Counted from the stretch's first letter, positions 39,451 to 50,470 are shown. The stretch: 64,000 nucleotides of DNA from Ligustrum vulgare (GCA_963555705.1 OY743182.1:54316592-54380591), one strand, 5' to 3'. The notes: a model not told the origin generated them from the sequence alone. Program-made: numbers and translations.

Positions 39451-39524
39451 AGTGTTGACGACCTGCAAACAAATAATCAACAACAAAACAGTATAATATT
39501 CAAAGGATATTTTGAAAAAGAATG

Positions 39525-39536
39525 GCTCTGATACCA
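39525..39536 (-). promoter_or_regulatory. Pararetrovirus 1 primer-binding site (tRNA-Met)
   Basis: On the minus strand it reads TGGTATCAGAGC, the standard caulimovirid complement of initiator tRNA-Met. It is where minus-strand DNA synthesis would start. Confidence 0.92.
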
Positions 39537-39602
39537 TGTAAGCCCAGGTGATAGATAGATAAGAAATATAAGTAATAAACTTGTAAAGAAAGAACAAAAT
39601 TA

Positions 39603-39740
39603 CTTGATGTTCAAGATGAGAAATTACTTCATCATTTTGAAAATTGCTAGACAAGTTACTAGTTCTATTTCTAGAACTACCAGATCCTCTAAACCAACTG
39701 GAAAAAGAAGACATACTTGATCAAAAATAAACTTAGAACA
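39603..39740 (-). pseudogene. Rearranged pararetrovirus 1 fragment (polyprotein N-terminus joined to coiled-coil piece)
   Basis: It encodes MSSFSSWFRGSGSSRNRT and then the polyprotein N-terminus (SSNFQNDE). It jumps to the coiled-coil segment ISHLEHQV that belongs at 36530, and then meets the leader. The join falls in a sequence shared by both parents (aatttctca). It lies upstream of the primer site, so it is out of genomic order. Confidence 0.75.
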
Positions 39741-39749
39741 TTACACTGT

Positions 39750-41261
39750 TGTTCCCTAAAATCGTGTACCGCAAGCGCATGAGTCGCGTTCAAGTAATAA
39801 AGTGGACTTTTTGAGTCCGGGTTGTCGATTCCACGAAGAATGTATACTCAATTACACACTCTAGTTAATTTAATTTTAACAACAAAGTCACACAATAAGT
39901 TTTTGGAATTTTTCTTTTCTTTTAGTGAAAATAAAGCAAACACAAACTAACTTCAAATTCTAACAACAATAAAAAAAAAATGGAATATTAAAAAGTTGGG
40001 ATTCATGATTTCACTTAAACAACACTTAATTAATTTGCAATTTTGTAAATAAAATTAACTGCTTAAGATAGAGAAATACAAGACAATAAACATAAATCAA
40101 AATACACAATATTAAAAGAAAATAATTATAAATTCAAATGCTTGAAAGTAAATAACTCAAAATAAACAAACTTAAAATAACTAAGTGAAGTTAAGTAACA
40201 CCAATTATCCCAACAAAATACTATTTAGCCAATAATAAAAATTAACTCATAATAAAATCACAACATTTAACCACTAACATAATCATTTCAACAACAAGCT
40301 AAACAAAATGTTAAAACAAGATAATAAAAGAAAAATAACTTGTTCTATTTTCATGAACAACCCAACACAAAGCTTTAATTAAACAATAAATAAAATGAAA
40401 GTTTGAGGAGAAAAGTTAGAAAAAAAAAAACAACAATGATGAAAATTTCAACAACATTAAGCTTTAATTGAAGGAAAGCAAATAAAAACACAAAAACTTA
40501 AAAGATTTGATGCATTAATCAAGAAAAGCTTGAGAGAAAATACAAAAAAATGGAAAAGAGGCAAGAAAACTTACATGAGGCTCCAAATGAGGATTCTAGT
40601 TATTTATATCCTCCAAAAATCAACCACAAACCCTAAAAAATGCACTAGATCCGCGAAATTCAGTATAAGGACTGATCCGGGTCAGCCGGGTTGACCCGGT
40701 CCGGCCTGGAAATAAATTCCCTTTTTTTTATTATTTTAAAGGCGCGCGATCGCGCGCGGTAAACATCACGCGATCACGTGCGGTATTTTTCAGCGCCAAG
40801 GTTGTCTCCGGTCCGTTTTGAGGTCCAAGTCGTGTTCGCGACTTGGTTCGAGCCACGCGATCGCGTGGCTCAGCTGGAGGGCGTTTTTACAGCTAAGTCC
40901 CTTCCGTAATTGCCATTAAGTACTCCATCTTTTAATCTTGAACAATTTAGTCCCCAACTTTTCAGATTTCTTTCAAATATGTCCTTCTAAAATTGCACTT
41001 TAGGCCCTTCAACTTTTGAAATTTTGCAATTTGGTCCCTCGATTAATTGTGCGGCTTGTCCAAGACTTCCCGGAAGTGACAAAATGGTCCCCAAACTTCC
41101 AATTTCAGCGTAATTTGCACTTCTTTTGTGGTTTTTGGCCTCAAACTTGGATATTAACCTATTTAAATACAAAATATGCATAAATTAGTAGATATTTGCT
41201 CAAGATGTTCCAAAATATGCTAATTTAAAGGTATAAAAAGTGTAAAAAAATGCACTTAACA
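39750..41261 (-). repeat. 3' LTR of the non-autonomous element
   Basis: A 1,512-bp repeat, very similar to 44038-45522. It contains a GC-rich palindrome cluster (40680-40890) and ends TGTT/AACA. Relative to the other LTR it keeps an extra segment within the GC-rich zone (around 40760-40795). Confidence 0.93.
40680..40872. repeat. Cluster of GC-rich palindromes in the LTR
   Basis: Perfect palindromes gcgcgcgatcgcgcgc (40742-40757) and gccacgcgatcgcgtggc (40852-40869). Also an 8-bp stem with a 6-base loop, ccaagtcg / cgacttgg (40825-40846), and a gggtcagccgggttgaccc near-palindrome. The same set recurs in the other LTR (about 44950-45135). Confidence 0.85.
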
Positions 41262-41276
41262 AATACCCCCAAACTT
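41262..41276 (-). promoter_or_regulatory. Polypurine tract
   Basis: On the minus strand the sequence just before the 3' LTR is gtttgggggtatt. A G-rich tract directly against the LTR is the expected plus-strand primer. Confidence 0.75.
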
Positions 41277-41849
41277 AAACTCTTGCTCGTCTCGAGCAAG
41301 AATATCTACTAACACAAAAAACAATTGAATGAATGATCAACAATGCTAGATAACTTGTAAATTCTTTCTTGAGTATAAAATTGCATGATTAATTCACAAT
41401 TGTGTTTTCAAAATAATGCTACCAAAAAGAAGTTGAGCTTATCTCATGTTTGATCGGGGTGTGTGTGTATAGTCACTTCCAATCATCACTAAGGTTCAAA
41501 TAAACATTGTAGGAAGGATAAATTTTAAAATAATACTATGCACCCTTAGTGGTCAATTTCATTCCTTACCCTCTCCTGACATTCATCACCCCCATATTAT
41601 TTCTTTTCTCTCCCGAAATGCATCTTAGGGGTGACTCTCAATTCACACATTTATTTTTCCACTAAAGCTTGGTTATGACTTACCAGCAATCTCAACAATC
41701 TAGATATGCAGTGACTCTCCACTAGATGAGTGTTTCAACATTAAAGTTTATACCAAGCAATTCAAACCCACTATTAATCTAAGCCCTTATGCAAATACAA
41801 ATGCATGATTTCTACAAACTAATGTGATGATTGCTCGTGACTTCCTCAC

Positions 41850-42215
41850 TTCCTTAAGGTTTCTAATTGACCCATGTAGCGAGCTTTAGGTCGGCAACTC
41901 CCCGATTGTTTTAAGATCAAAGGGTACCAGGTTTCAAAATACCCCTACGGACTTACTAACTCGAGTCAAAAAGGCTACGAAGTGAGGTAGACTTATTAAG
42001 CAAATGCAATGATGATGATGTGCTTTTTTTTTTTTTTTACAAGTGTGTGTGTACCCTACTCATTAAGCTTTCTAATTGACCCATGTAGCGAGCTTTAGGC
42101 CGATGACTCCCAAGTTTCAAACTTAAGGCACCAAGTTTCAAGATACTCCTACGGGCTTAATTAGTCGAGTCAAAAAGGCTACGAGATGGGGAAATGCAAT
42201 TATTAAAATGGGCTT
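41850..42215. repeat. Two-copy ~190-bp direct repeat inside the LTR element
   Basis: Two diverged copies share ttctaattgacccatgtagc, gagctttagg.cg and gagtcaaaaaggctacga, beginning near 41868 and 42069. The interval between them contains a run of T. No protein is evident on either strand. Confidence 0.75.
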
Positions 42216-43078
42216 AGATCTCTAGCATTTGGTCATCACTTAGCTTATACTAACATCAACAACACTCCACACAAATTTAGATCAAGCTTGCATGGAATCA
42301 CTACACATCTAGACCGTCTCCTTTACCGGCTCGACCACCCCCAAACTTGTCTCACAAAGGATCAAGAGATTAATAGCATGGAGAAGGAATTGGATAGGTT
42401 GATAAAAATTGAAGAAACAAGCTCACAACCTAATTTTTCTACTTCACAAATTTTTCCAACCTTCAATAGATTCCAAATCTCAACAACAATTACTTATGAC
42501 TATTGTGCTCAAGAGAACTCAGGATCACTCATAGATAAGAAATTTTAAAAAAAATAGGCACAAGTAGCATATTCGATCATAATTCACGAATTAATCAACA
42601 ATTTCAAACGTTAAATCATTTTGAGCCGACAAGGCTATCTAGAGTGTCAATATCCAAAACAAGATGAACAAAATCAAACATCACAACATCTTAAGCCGGC
42701 AAGGCTATCTAACATGATAAAGTGCAAAATGAAGTCAACACCCCCAAACTTGAATTACACATTGTCCTCAATGTGAAAATAGAAACAACATGTAAAGAAG
42801 AAAAGAGGTAGTGGAACTTCCCTGATTCGATGCTTGTTTGTGATGTTTGAAATTGACCTAAGCTTTCGTCGCATGTAGTTCACCCCCAAACTTGTTGAGT
42901 ACAATGTCGCTTAGGATTTTCAAAAATATTTGTTACATACAAAAGTTTGACAATTAATTAAAAAGCAAGTAAAGAAGTAAAGTAAATAAATACAAGTAAA
43001 TTAAAAGAGAAGAAATTTGGGTTGCCTCCCAAAAAGCACTTGGTTAAAGTCATAAGCTCGACTTTTCGCATAAGCACT

Positions 43079-43906
43079 TCATGGCACTTTAAATGAAGCT
43101 TTTGATTCTTTGCCCATTTTTCTTCTTTTGGCTTTGTTCCACTCTTCATTGATTCTCCAAACTTGCACCTTGCCCCTTCCAATGTCATATGACTTGCCTA
43201 CTTCATCCAATTTAAATTCAACTATGTAGACTTGCTCCTCCTCAAGTGGCTTAATCACAAAATCAATTGTTGGGCAATCAATGAAGTCGAGAAAATGTGA
43301 TTTAATCTCTTCCTCATTAACGACCACTTCCCCTTGTGTTTCTTTTGTGATTAACTTGTCATTCTTTTCAAGCTCATCTTCAATAGTTGATATCTCCTTG
43401 GATTGAATGACCAATCCAAAATTCGAATTCATGGGCAATGACAAGTTTTTCCTATTTATCCCCAAGAGTGGATCATACCCCCACATTTTAAATCCTTCCC
43501 AAAATATGGTATCTCCCATAGGCATATCATCTTCATCCAACTTGGCAAGCTCATTGTAATATTTCGCAAGTACCTTTTCTTTCAAAAATGGAGGACCATA
43601 TCCTATAAGAGTAATGTCCTCATCCCAATCTTCCGGTACACAATCTCCCAAGAGCATGTAACTAGCATCGGATGTATCAATTGCTCGTTTTCGGCAATTC
43701 AAATATTGTCTAAACGCAAGAAGGTTAGACATAAACAAATTATTGCCCGAATACAAACATTGCCCATTATCATGCACATTGTAACAAATTTCACAACTCG
43801 AATATTCTTCAAGCATGTATTCATTACCCATGTAAAGATTGTCCATTGCAAAAATCTTTCCTACTTCACCAATGTTAGAATCATGCATACATAAAAGGAA
43901 AACCAA
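43079..43906 (-). CDS. Intact 275-aa protein of unknown function in gag position of non-autonomous LTR element
   Basis: An open frame of 275 codons starting about 105 bp after the primer site, where gag normally begins. I do not recognise the protein. It is acidic in the middle (LAKLDEDDMPMGD; DCVPEDWDEDI), has several cysteines in the first third (SSCEICYNVHDNGQC), and ends in a basic tail (WNKAKRRKMGKESK). There is no CCHC knuckle, protease or RT motif, and no clear membrane segment. The start MVFLLCMHD could instead be a later methionine. It may bind the element's RNA, be a degenerate gag, or be a captured gene; none of these is shown. Confidence 0.6.
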   Translation of the reverse strand: MVFLLCMHDSNIGEVGKIFAMDNLYMGNEYMLEEYSSCEICYNVHDNGQCLYSGNNLFMSNLLAFRQYLNCRKRAIDTSDASYMLLGDCVPEDWDEDITLIGYGPPFLKEKVLAKYYNELAKLDEDDMPMGDTIFWEGFKMWGYDPLLGINRKNLSLPMNSNFGLVIQSKEISTIEDELEKNDKLITKETQGEVVVNEEEIKSHFLDFIDCPTIDFVIKPLEEEQVYIVEFKLDEVGKSYDIGRGKVQVWRINEEWNKAKRRKMGKESKASFKVP

Positions 43907-44006
43907 AACTAAGAAAGATTAAAATTATGGTGGTCAACCAAAAGTAGCAAAATAAAACATAAAATAAAATTTTAAAACTAAACTTAACTAAAGTTGCAAT
44001 CAAGTA

Positions 44007-44037
44007 AAAACATTCCCCGGCAACGGCGCCAAAAACT
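44007..44037 (-). promoter_or_regulatory. Primer-binding site of the LTR element
   Basis: Directly inside the 5' LTR, the minus strand reads TGGCGCCGTTGCCGGGGA, as used by many plant Athila/Tat-type Gypsy elements to pair with a tRNA 3' end (often given as tRNA-Asp or -Arg). Confidence 0.85.
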
Positions 44038-45522
44038 TGTTCGCTAAAATCGTGTACCGCAAGCGCACTGGTTACGTTCAAGTAATAAAGTGGACTTTTT
44101 GAGTCCGGGTTGTCGATCCCACGAGAAATGTATACTCAATTACACACTCTAGTTAATTTAATTTTAACAACAAAGTCACACAATAAGTTTTTGAATTTTT
44201 TTTTTCTTTTAGTGAAAATAAAGCAAACACAAACTAACTTCAAATTCTAACAACATTAAAAAAAATGGAATATTAAAAAGTTGGGATTCATGATTTCACT
44301 TAAACAACACTTAATTAATTTGCAATTTTGTAAATAAAATTAACTACTTAAGATACAGAAATACAAGACAATAAACATAAATCAAAATACACAATATTAA
44401 AAGAAAATAATTATAAATTCAAATGCTTAAAAGTAAATAACTCAAAATAAACAAACTTAAAATAACTAAGTGAAGTTAAGTAACACCAATCATCCCAACA
44501 AAATACTATTTAGCTCATAATAAAAATTAACTCATAATAAAATCACAACATTTAACCACTAACATAATCATTTCAACAACAAGCTAAACAAAGTGTTAAA
44601 ACAAGATAATAAAAGAAAAATAACTTGTTCTATTTTCATGAACAACCCAACACAAAGCTTTAATTAAACCATAAATACCATGAAAGTTTGAGGAGAAAAG
44701 TTAGAAAAAAAAAACAACAATGATGAAAATTTCAACAACATTAAGCTTTAATTGAAGGAAAGCAAATAAAAACACAAAAACTTAAAAGATTTGATGTATT
44801 AATCAAGAAAAGCTTGAGGGAAAATACAAAAAAATGGAAAAGAGGCAAGAAAACTTACACGAGGCTCCAAATGAGGATTCTAGTTATTTATATCCTCCAA
44901 AAATCAACCACAAACCCTAAAAAATGCACTAGATCCGTGAAATTCAGTATAAGGGCCAAACCGGGTCAGCCGGGTTGACCCGGTCCGGCCCGGAAATAAA
45001 TTCCCTTTTTTTTTTTTATTTTAAAGGCGCGTGATCGCGCGCGGTATTTTTCAGCGCCAAGGTTGTCTCGGGTCCGTTTTGAGGACCAAGTCGCGTTCGC
45101 GACTTGGTTCGAGCCACGCGATCGTGTGGCTCAGCTGGAGGGCATTTTTGCAGCTAAGTCCCTTCCGTAATTGCCATTAAGTCCTCCATCTTTTAATCTC
45201 GAACAATTTAGTCCCCAACTTTTCAGATTTCTTTCAAATATGTCCTTCTAAAATTGCACTTTAGGCCCTTCAACTTTTGAAATCTTACAATTTGGTCCCT
45301 CGATTAATTGCGCGGCTTGTCCAAGACTTCCTGAAAGTGACAAAATGGTCCCCAAACTTCCAATTTCAGCGTAATTTGCACTTCTTTTGTGGTTTTTGGC
45401 CTCAAACTTGGATATTAACCTATTTAAATACAAAATATGTATAAATTAGTAGATATTTGCTCAAGATGTTCCAAAATATGCTAATTTAAAGGTATAAAAA
45501 GTGTAAAAAAATGCACTTAACA
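44038..45522 (-). repeat. 5' LTR of the non-autonomous element
   Basis: 1,485 bp, in the same orientation as 39750-41261, with scattered substitutions and a deletion in the GC-rich part. The two LTRs look only a few percent different. Confidence 0.93.
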
Positions 45523-45527
45523 ACTGC

Positions 45528-46570
45528 TGTAGACTATATGAATTACAGGAAGGACTGAATCCAAGAAACCCAACCCCAACGCTCTCTCAGCTCAATTCTA
45601 GATTTTACATTCACAATAATCCAGTTTGCATTCACACTGTTTAATGTTATGAAAACTTACTATTTATGGAAATAGAAAATGTGTGGGAAAATGTTTTATA
45701 TATATATATAGGGATATATACAAACACTAGTGTATAACACGTGCGATGCAGGTATTATTGTAACGATATTATGATATTTAAATTCAAGTATATATGTTTT
45801 TGAAATTGAATAAAAATTGTTCAAATTTTCCTACATGTTTTACCTAAAAAATATTCAAAGTGTTGATTTAAACAATCTTAGTATCGAACTCAATTTACCG
45901 TAAACATTATTCAAATTTCTAAGTACATAATACCCCTATCAATAATGCCATCATCTTTTTTCTAATTACTGATTGCTAACTTCTTTAAATTTTGTATATC
46001 CTAAAATGTATTCTTAGACTACCTTATTTGAAGAAACTTGAGTTGTGAGGATTTCTTCTTCTATGCGTGTATATATTTCATAATCAATCCGTTGATACAG
46101 TGAAAAAGAATGATAACATCATTTGACAATTTAACCAGATTTTAGAATCAAGATGAAAAAAATCAATTGTAATGTCACGTAAAAAAAAGTTTATCATGCA
46201 TGTGAAGTTAGAATTTAGAACAACATTAGATCATAAATGTTTGAGAAAAACTATCTAATCTAGGTTCTCTGTTAAGGTATGATTATTCAAGTCACATAAG
46301 ATATTATATTTAATTAGAGTAATGTTTGATTAAGAAAATTAAACTAAAATCGGTGCCTTCAAATTTCTGGCTCAACAAATTGATTTTCGTATATAAGATA
46401 AAAAAATATATACATATAAATCTACTTAAATCATAAACAAACGATCTTCTTAAGAAATTTGCACTTCGAAATTCCAACATAAAAATTTAATGTAATAAGA
46501 ATTTAAGTTGATTGGATAATAAAACTTAATTAATTTTTCATAATATTAATGTTTTAGAAAAACAAATATA
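45528..46570. other. Non-coding AT-rich DNA
   Basis: No gene is seen. A (TA)n stretch lies near 45698-45711. A motif acactagtgtataacacgtgcgatgca follows (45725-45751), like that near 22558, probably an element end. Confidence 0.5.
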
Positions 46571-46694
46571 GCCTCCATTTGGTAACACTGTAGTGGTTTA
46601 AAACTGGTTTATTTATAATTTTGAGTTAAAAAAGGGTTTGAAAAATTGTGCAATTTATAAATTGGTTTATAAATTGTTTACCAAATGGAGGCTT
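46571..46694. mobile_element. Short MITE
   Basis: 124 bp with terminal inverted repeats gcctccatttggta / taccaaatggaggc. Flanks are ATA and TTA, close to the 3-bp duplication of Tourist-type MITEs. The interior carries ggtttataaattg-type repeats. Confidence 0.8.
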
Positions 46695-46915
46695 ACACGC
46701 ATCATACTTTAATAATTGGCTTTCTGAACAAATAAGTGAATCTTCACAACACTCTATTTTTATGGGTGTGGTGAAAATATGATCAACATTAAATTAATAT
46801 TTAACAAAGAAACTTAAAATTGGAATATGACTAATAAAGAATAAAATATTTTAATGTACAAGGTGAAAATTATTTTCTAATTTTTTTAAGCTATTAGTTT
46901 TATTTAGGGAATGTT

Positions 46916-47068
46916 TGGTCCTATACATTTTTTTCAAATTTACTTCACATTCATTTTCAACGACATATATTTTATGGGACCCGCCACTTTTCAACCACAC
47001 ATTCTCCCAAAACTCCAAAATTCCTCAAAATTTTGAAAGAAAAAGTACATGGGACCAAACAAGCTCTT
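46916..47068. mobile_element. MITE-like element
   Basis: The ends tgtttggtccta and the complement of catgggaccaaaca are inverted repeats around a non-coding AT-rich core (gaatgtttggtcc ... gggaccaaacaagctc). The target duplication is uncertain. Confidence 0.6.
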
Positions 47069-47487
47069 AAAAGATTTTTAGTGGGAAAGTGAATAATTTA
47101 TTATTGATTGTAGATATATGAAAAATATTTTTTATCGACAATACGATTATAAAATAAAATAAAATGTTAAAAAATTGTACATTAATTAAAATTAATGGTA
47201 AATATGATATTATTAAAAGGTTTGAAGATTAAATAATAATAAAAAAAAATTTGGGAAATAACCATAAATAGATCCAACAACTATAATATTTTGTAAAATA
47301 GACTTTGAAACCATAATATTGTGAAAATAGGCTTTGACTCTTCAAACTTACTAAAATACCCTCATACATAGGATTTACAATATAAGTCATTAAAGTATAG
47401 TAAAACTCCATTTAAGTCCTTAGATAATTTTGTTTTAATTGATTTTGTTTATATGATTTTTGTTCGCTCATAGTAGCACCCCTGAAT
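47069..47487. other. Flank of pararetrovirus 2
   Basis: Non-coding AT-rich DNA. Repeated phrases such as aaccataatattttgtaaaatag / aaccataatattgtgaaaatagg occur at 47260-47335. The virus is taken to begin at the primer site, but the exact junction is not resolved. Confidence 0.5.
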
Positions 47488-47499
47488 TGGTATCAGAGC
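47488..47499 (+). promoter_or_regulatory. Pararetrovirus 2 primer-binding site (tRNA-Met)
   Basis: TGGTATCAGAGC, a perfect caulimovirid primer site complementary to initiator tRNA-Met. The first viral ORF starts four bases after it. Confidence 0.92.
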
Positions 47500-47502
47500 T
47501 AT

Positions 47503-48190
47503 ATGACAGATTTAAAAGATAAATATTATATGACAAAAAATAAAAATAAATATATAATATATACATCAAGATTTATAATTATGCATACATTAGTACTACC
47601 CAATAATTATAAAATAGAAATCTTGAGAACTCTAAAAGATTTAGACAAAGAGATAAGAAAAGATATTTATGATCTAATAAATTTCGATATAATAAAGGAA
47701 GATTTTATCATAAACGAAATATTAGATTTAATCCACAAAGATATACTAGAAGAATTGTATAAGATTATAGAAATGGATTATCATTGAGTAGATCCTCAAT
47801 TAATTAGATATCTAGACATAGAAACAAATGAAAAATTAGATTTAATAATAGAACAAAGAATAAATTTAATGGATCAAATAAGATAAGAAAGAAATATAAA
47901 ATGACAAGAAAAATTAAGATTAAAAATATTGGAGAAAAAGAAAGAATATTTTAATAGAATTTTGAAGCAATTACCGAAAATACAAATGATTATAGAAGAT
48001 AAAGAAAAAACTGGAAAAGAAAAGTATGATGAAACAAAAACATTGGAAGACTATCTAAAATATTATATAATATATCGTAGAAAATTAATGCTTGGATTAA
48101 TAGAAGAATTTTGTGAATAACAAATAATGAATTATAAAGAAGCAAAATATGAAACGGAACTTATTTTAGAAATCGAACATATCAAAGGAA
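47503..48190 (+). pseudogene. Pararetrovirus 2 first small ORFs, unknown function
   Basis: A 94-codon frame (47503-47787) is followed in the same frame, after a single stop, by about 32 more codons. A second frame follows at 47929-48120 (KTLEDYLKYYIIYRRKLMLG). All are lysine/isoleucine-rich and predicted helical. No family is recognised. Position directly after the primer site matches the unknown first ORFs of several caulimovirids. Confidence 0.5.
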
Positions 48191-48293
48191 GAAATTAATG
48201 GCAGAATTTTCAGAAATAAAATTTGAAAAACAAATAATAGAAAATATATGACTTCCAGTTGGATATTATTAAATAAAAGGAGCTAATATAATT

Positions 48294-49157
48294 ATGTTTC
48301 AACCATTAAGCTCATGGGCAGAATCCGATGGATTTCTCAATATGCAATTAAATTGGATAAGTGCCTTTTTATGGCAAACATATATAAATATAAATTTACA
48401 AGATAAATTAGCTATTGAAGAATTACAACAGTTAAATATACAAGATATGAATATCAAAGAAAAATTACAGAATATTCAAAATAAACTAACAATACAATTT
48501 AAAGAATTAAAAGATATGATAGGAGAAGTTAAAAATATAGATGAAGAAATTTTAAAAGAATTCCAAAGAAAATCAGGAGAATTAATTAACCAAGATAAAA
48601 TTGAAATAATTATAGAAAAAATAGATAAGCTAAATGAGAAAATAAGGAAGAATGAAAGAATCATATCAATAGAAGAAAGAATAAAAAAATTATAAATAAA
48701 AATAGATGATATGTATGACACACTATTTAAGGTACAAAAAGCTCAAACTATTAAACCATGAGTATAAAATGTTAATAAGTGAATATATTGAAGATCTAAA
48801 AATATTAATGAAATCATTAATAAGTGATGTTCAAGAAGTAAAAAATGAATTAAAAGAATTAAGAAATGATATAAATATACTAAAACTAGAGATTAGAGAA
48901 TTCAAAGATAATAATAAAAGCAAAGATAAGAAAATAGACAAAAAACTCATAGAAAAAGAAATACTTAGAATATGAAAGAAACACTTTGAACAAGAAAAAA
49001 TTATAATAGAAGTAGGAAGTATGGATGATGAATTTAGAAAAAATATATTACCAAAAATACTAAAAGAAGAGTTAGAATTACAAAAATCCATAGAAAAAAC
49101 TTTAGGAAAACTAAAAGCTGAAGAAAAAACTGAAGAAGAACAAGATAAAAATGAATG
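48294..49157 (+). pseudogene. Pararetrovirus 2 coiled-coil protein(s)
   Basis: A frame of 133 codons (48294-48695) begins MFQPLSSWAESDGFLN. It is followed, after a stop and frame change, by 48706-49157. The leucine/isoleucine/glutamate/lysine periodicity (LKELRNDINILKLEIREF) indicates long coiled coils. The position before the coat protein suggests a virion-associated-type protein or the N-terminal arm of the capsid polyprotein; neither is proven. Confidence 0.55.
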
Positions 49158-50470
49158 AAGAATTATATTTGATTATAGAAAATTTTGATCAATTAAGCCT
49201 AGAAAATTTTGATGAATACCAAGTTTTAATGAATACTGGAGGAGCACCTAACCCAGCTCCAATAGGAACTTCCAAACAAGAATTACCAAATCCGGATGAA
49301 AGTTATGCATCCTTATATAGTAAATCACACCGACAATATTATGATAGAATCAGAGATAGACAACCACCTATAGGGAATAAATATAAAGACAGATTTGAAC
49401 TAAATAATAATTACGATAAACATATTAATCATGGAGGAACAAAACTAGATTTGGATTGTAAAATAGATACTAAGAAAGCCTTATTAACTTGGGCAGATTC
49501 GATGATACTATTCTTTTTATACAATAAAGATGACACATGGGAAAATACTGAAAGAATGATAGACTTTTTAACATCATCTTTTGAAGGACATGTTAGGAAT
49601 TGATGGGAAGGAATAAGTAGTGATATGAAAGCATTACTAAGAAGAAATGTACAAACAGAACTAATAAAATTAGATAGAAAAGTTAGTAGATTATATTGCG
49701 GATGAATTTTTAGGAGAAAATTGGATAAGCAATGCTGAAACATAAACAATTAGAGAAAAAGTAATGCAAGAGTAAGTTTAATAAATTTAATAATATGTGA
49801 TATGTGTAAAATCAAAGAATACACTTGTGAATTCAAAGAATATTATTATGTTCAATTCTATAGTAATGAAAATCAAGAAGTATATAGAGATATGTACTAT
49901 AATAAATTACCAAGTTCATGGGGAATATACTTTAAAATAGAATTTGAAAAATTTATCAGAGACAACCCTGGAACACCTAGAACATTAGGATTAAGGATAA
50001 AATTCCTATTTGAAAGATTAGCATATATATGTCAGCAAATATAATTATTAAAGAAATCAGGAAAATTAACTAGAATATATTGTGAAGATATGGAAAAACC
50101 TACCCAATGAGGATGTAATCCTGAAAGAAGAAAAAAATAATAAAAGGAAATATAAAAATAAAAAATTTAAAAAGTTCAAAAACTTTAGGAAAAGATATAT
50201 AAAATCTAAGAGAAGATATTACAAAAGAAGATATAACCCAAATAAAAAACAGAAAAATAAAACTTATAAAAAAGACAAAAGCCAATGCAAATGTAGAGAA
50301 ATGAGACATATAAGCCCTGACTGTAACAAAAAGAAGGTTAAAATATTATAGAAAGAATATCTAAAAATAGAAAGTGAACTAAGTGAAATATCTGACATTG
50401 AAGAATATTATGATCAAGAAGTCTATATAAGTGAAACAGATTCAGAAAGCAATGAATCAGAATCAGAATA
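49151..50470 (+). pseudogene. Pararetrovirus 2 coat protein, broken
   Basis: The frame starts MNEELYLIIENFDQLS and runs 150 codons to a stop after SSFEGHVRN. It continues in pieces: a capsid core (YTCEFKEYYYVQFYSNENQE; WGIYFKIEFEKFIRD at 49802-50044), a very basic tail (KRKYKNKKFKKFKNFRKRY), a degraded zinc knuckle (CKCREMRHISPDC at about 50287-50325), and an acidic C-terminus (SETDSESNESESE). This order (core, basic, zinc, acidic) is typical of caulimovirid coat proteins. At least four interruptions. Confidence 0.8.

Larger units (their letters stand above)
32415..39740 (-). mobile_element. Endogenous pararetrovirus 1 (Caulimoviridae, Florendovirus/Petuvirus-like)
   Basis: A nearly full-length integrated virus, about 7.1 kb. 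On the minus strand the order is leader and tRNA-Met primer site, movement protein, serine-rich region, coat protein, aspartic protease, RT, RNase H, ORF2, regulatory region, and a second leader and primer site. The leader/PBS block (39497-39602) is repeated at 32415-32520, so the integrated copy is terminally redundant by about 105 bp. Every gene has stops or frameshifts. Genus is inferred from a single long polyprotein order with the movement protein first and a separate ORF2 last; the family is certain from the gene set. Confidence 0.88.
39750..45522 (-). mobile_element. Complete non-autonomous LTR retrotransposon
   Basis: Two long direct repeats (39750-41261, 44038-45522) bound a 2.8-kb interior. 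The ends are TGTT...AACA. Flanks are ACTGT (39745-39749) and ACTGC (45523-45527), a 5-bp target duplication with one change. The primer site beside the right LTR and the polypurine tract beside the left LTR set the minus orientation. No protease, RT, RNase H or integrase motif is seen, so it must depend on enzymes supplied in trans. The primer sequence and G-rich polypurine tract suggest the Tat/Athila side of Gypsy, which is inference. Confidence 0.93.

Noticed and set aside
40987..41181. A 64-codon minus-strand frame present in both LTRs (also 45248-45433).
   Set aside because: It occurs twice only because the LTRs are duplicates. It is in non-coding LTR sequence and shows no domain.
41850..42215. 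The two similar ~190-bp repeats as a CRISPR-like or satellite array.
   Set aside because: Only two diverged copies, inside a plant LTR element; no regular spacers.
42288..42548. An 86-codon plus-strand frame inside the LTR element.
   Set aside because: Opposite to the element's transcription direction, no domain, and located in a region of diverged direct repeats.
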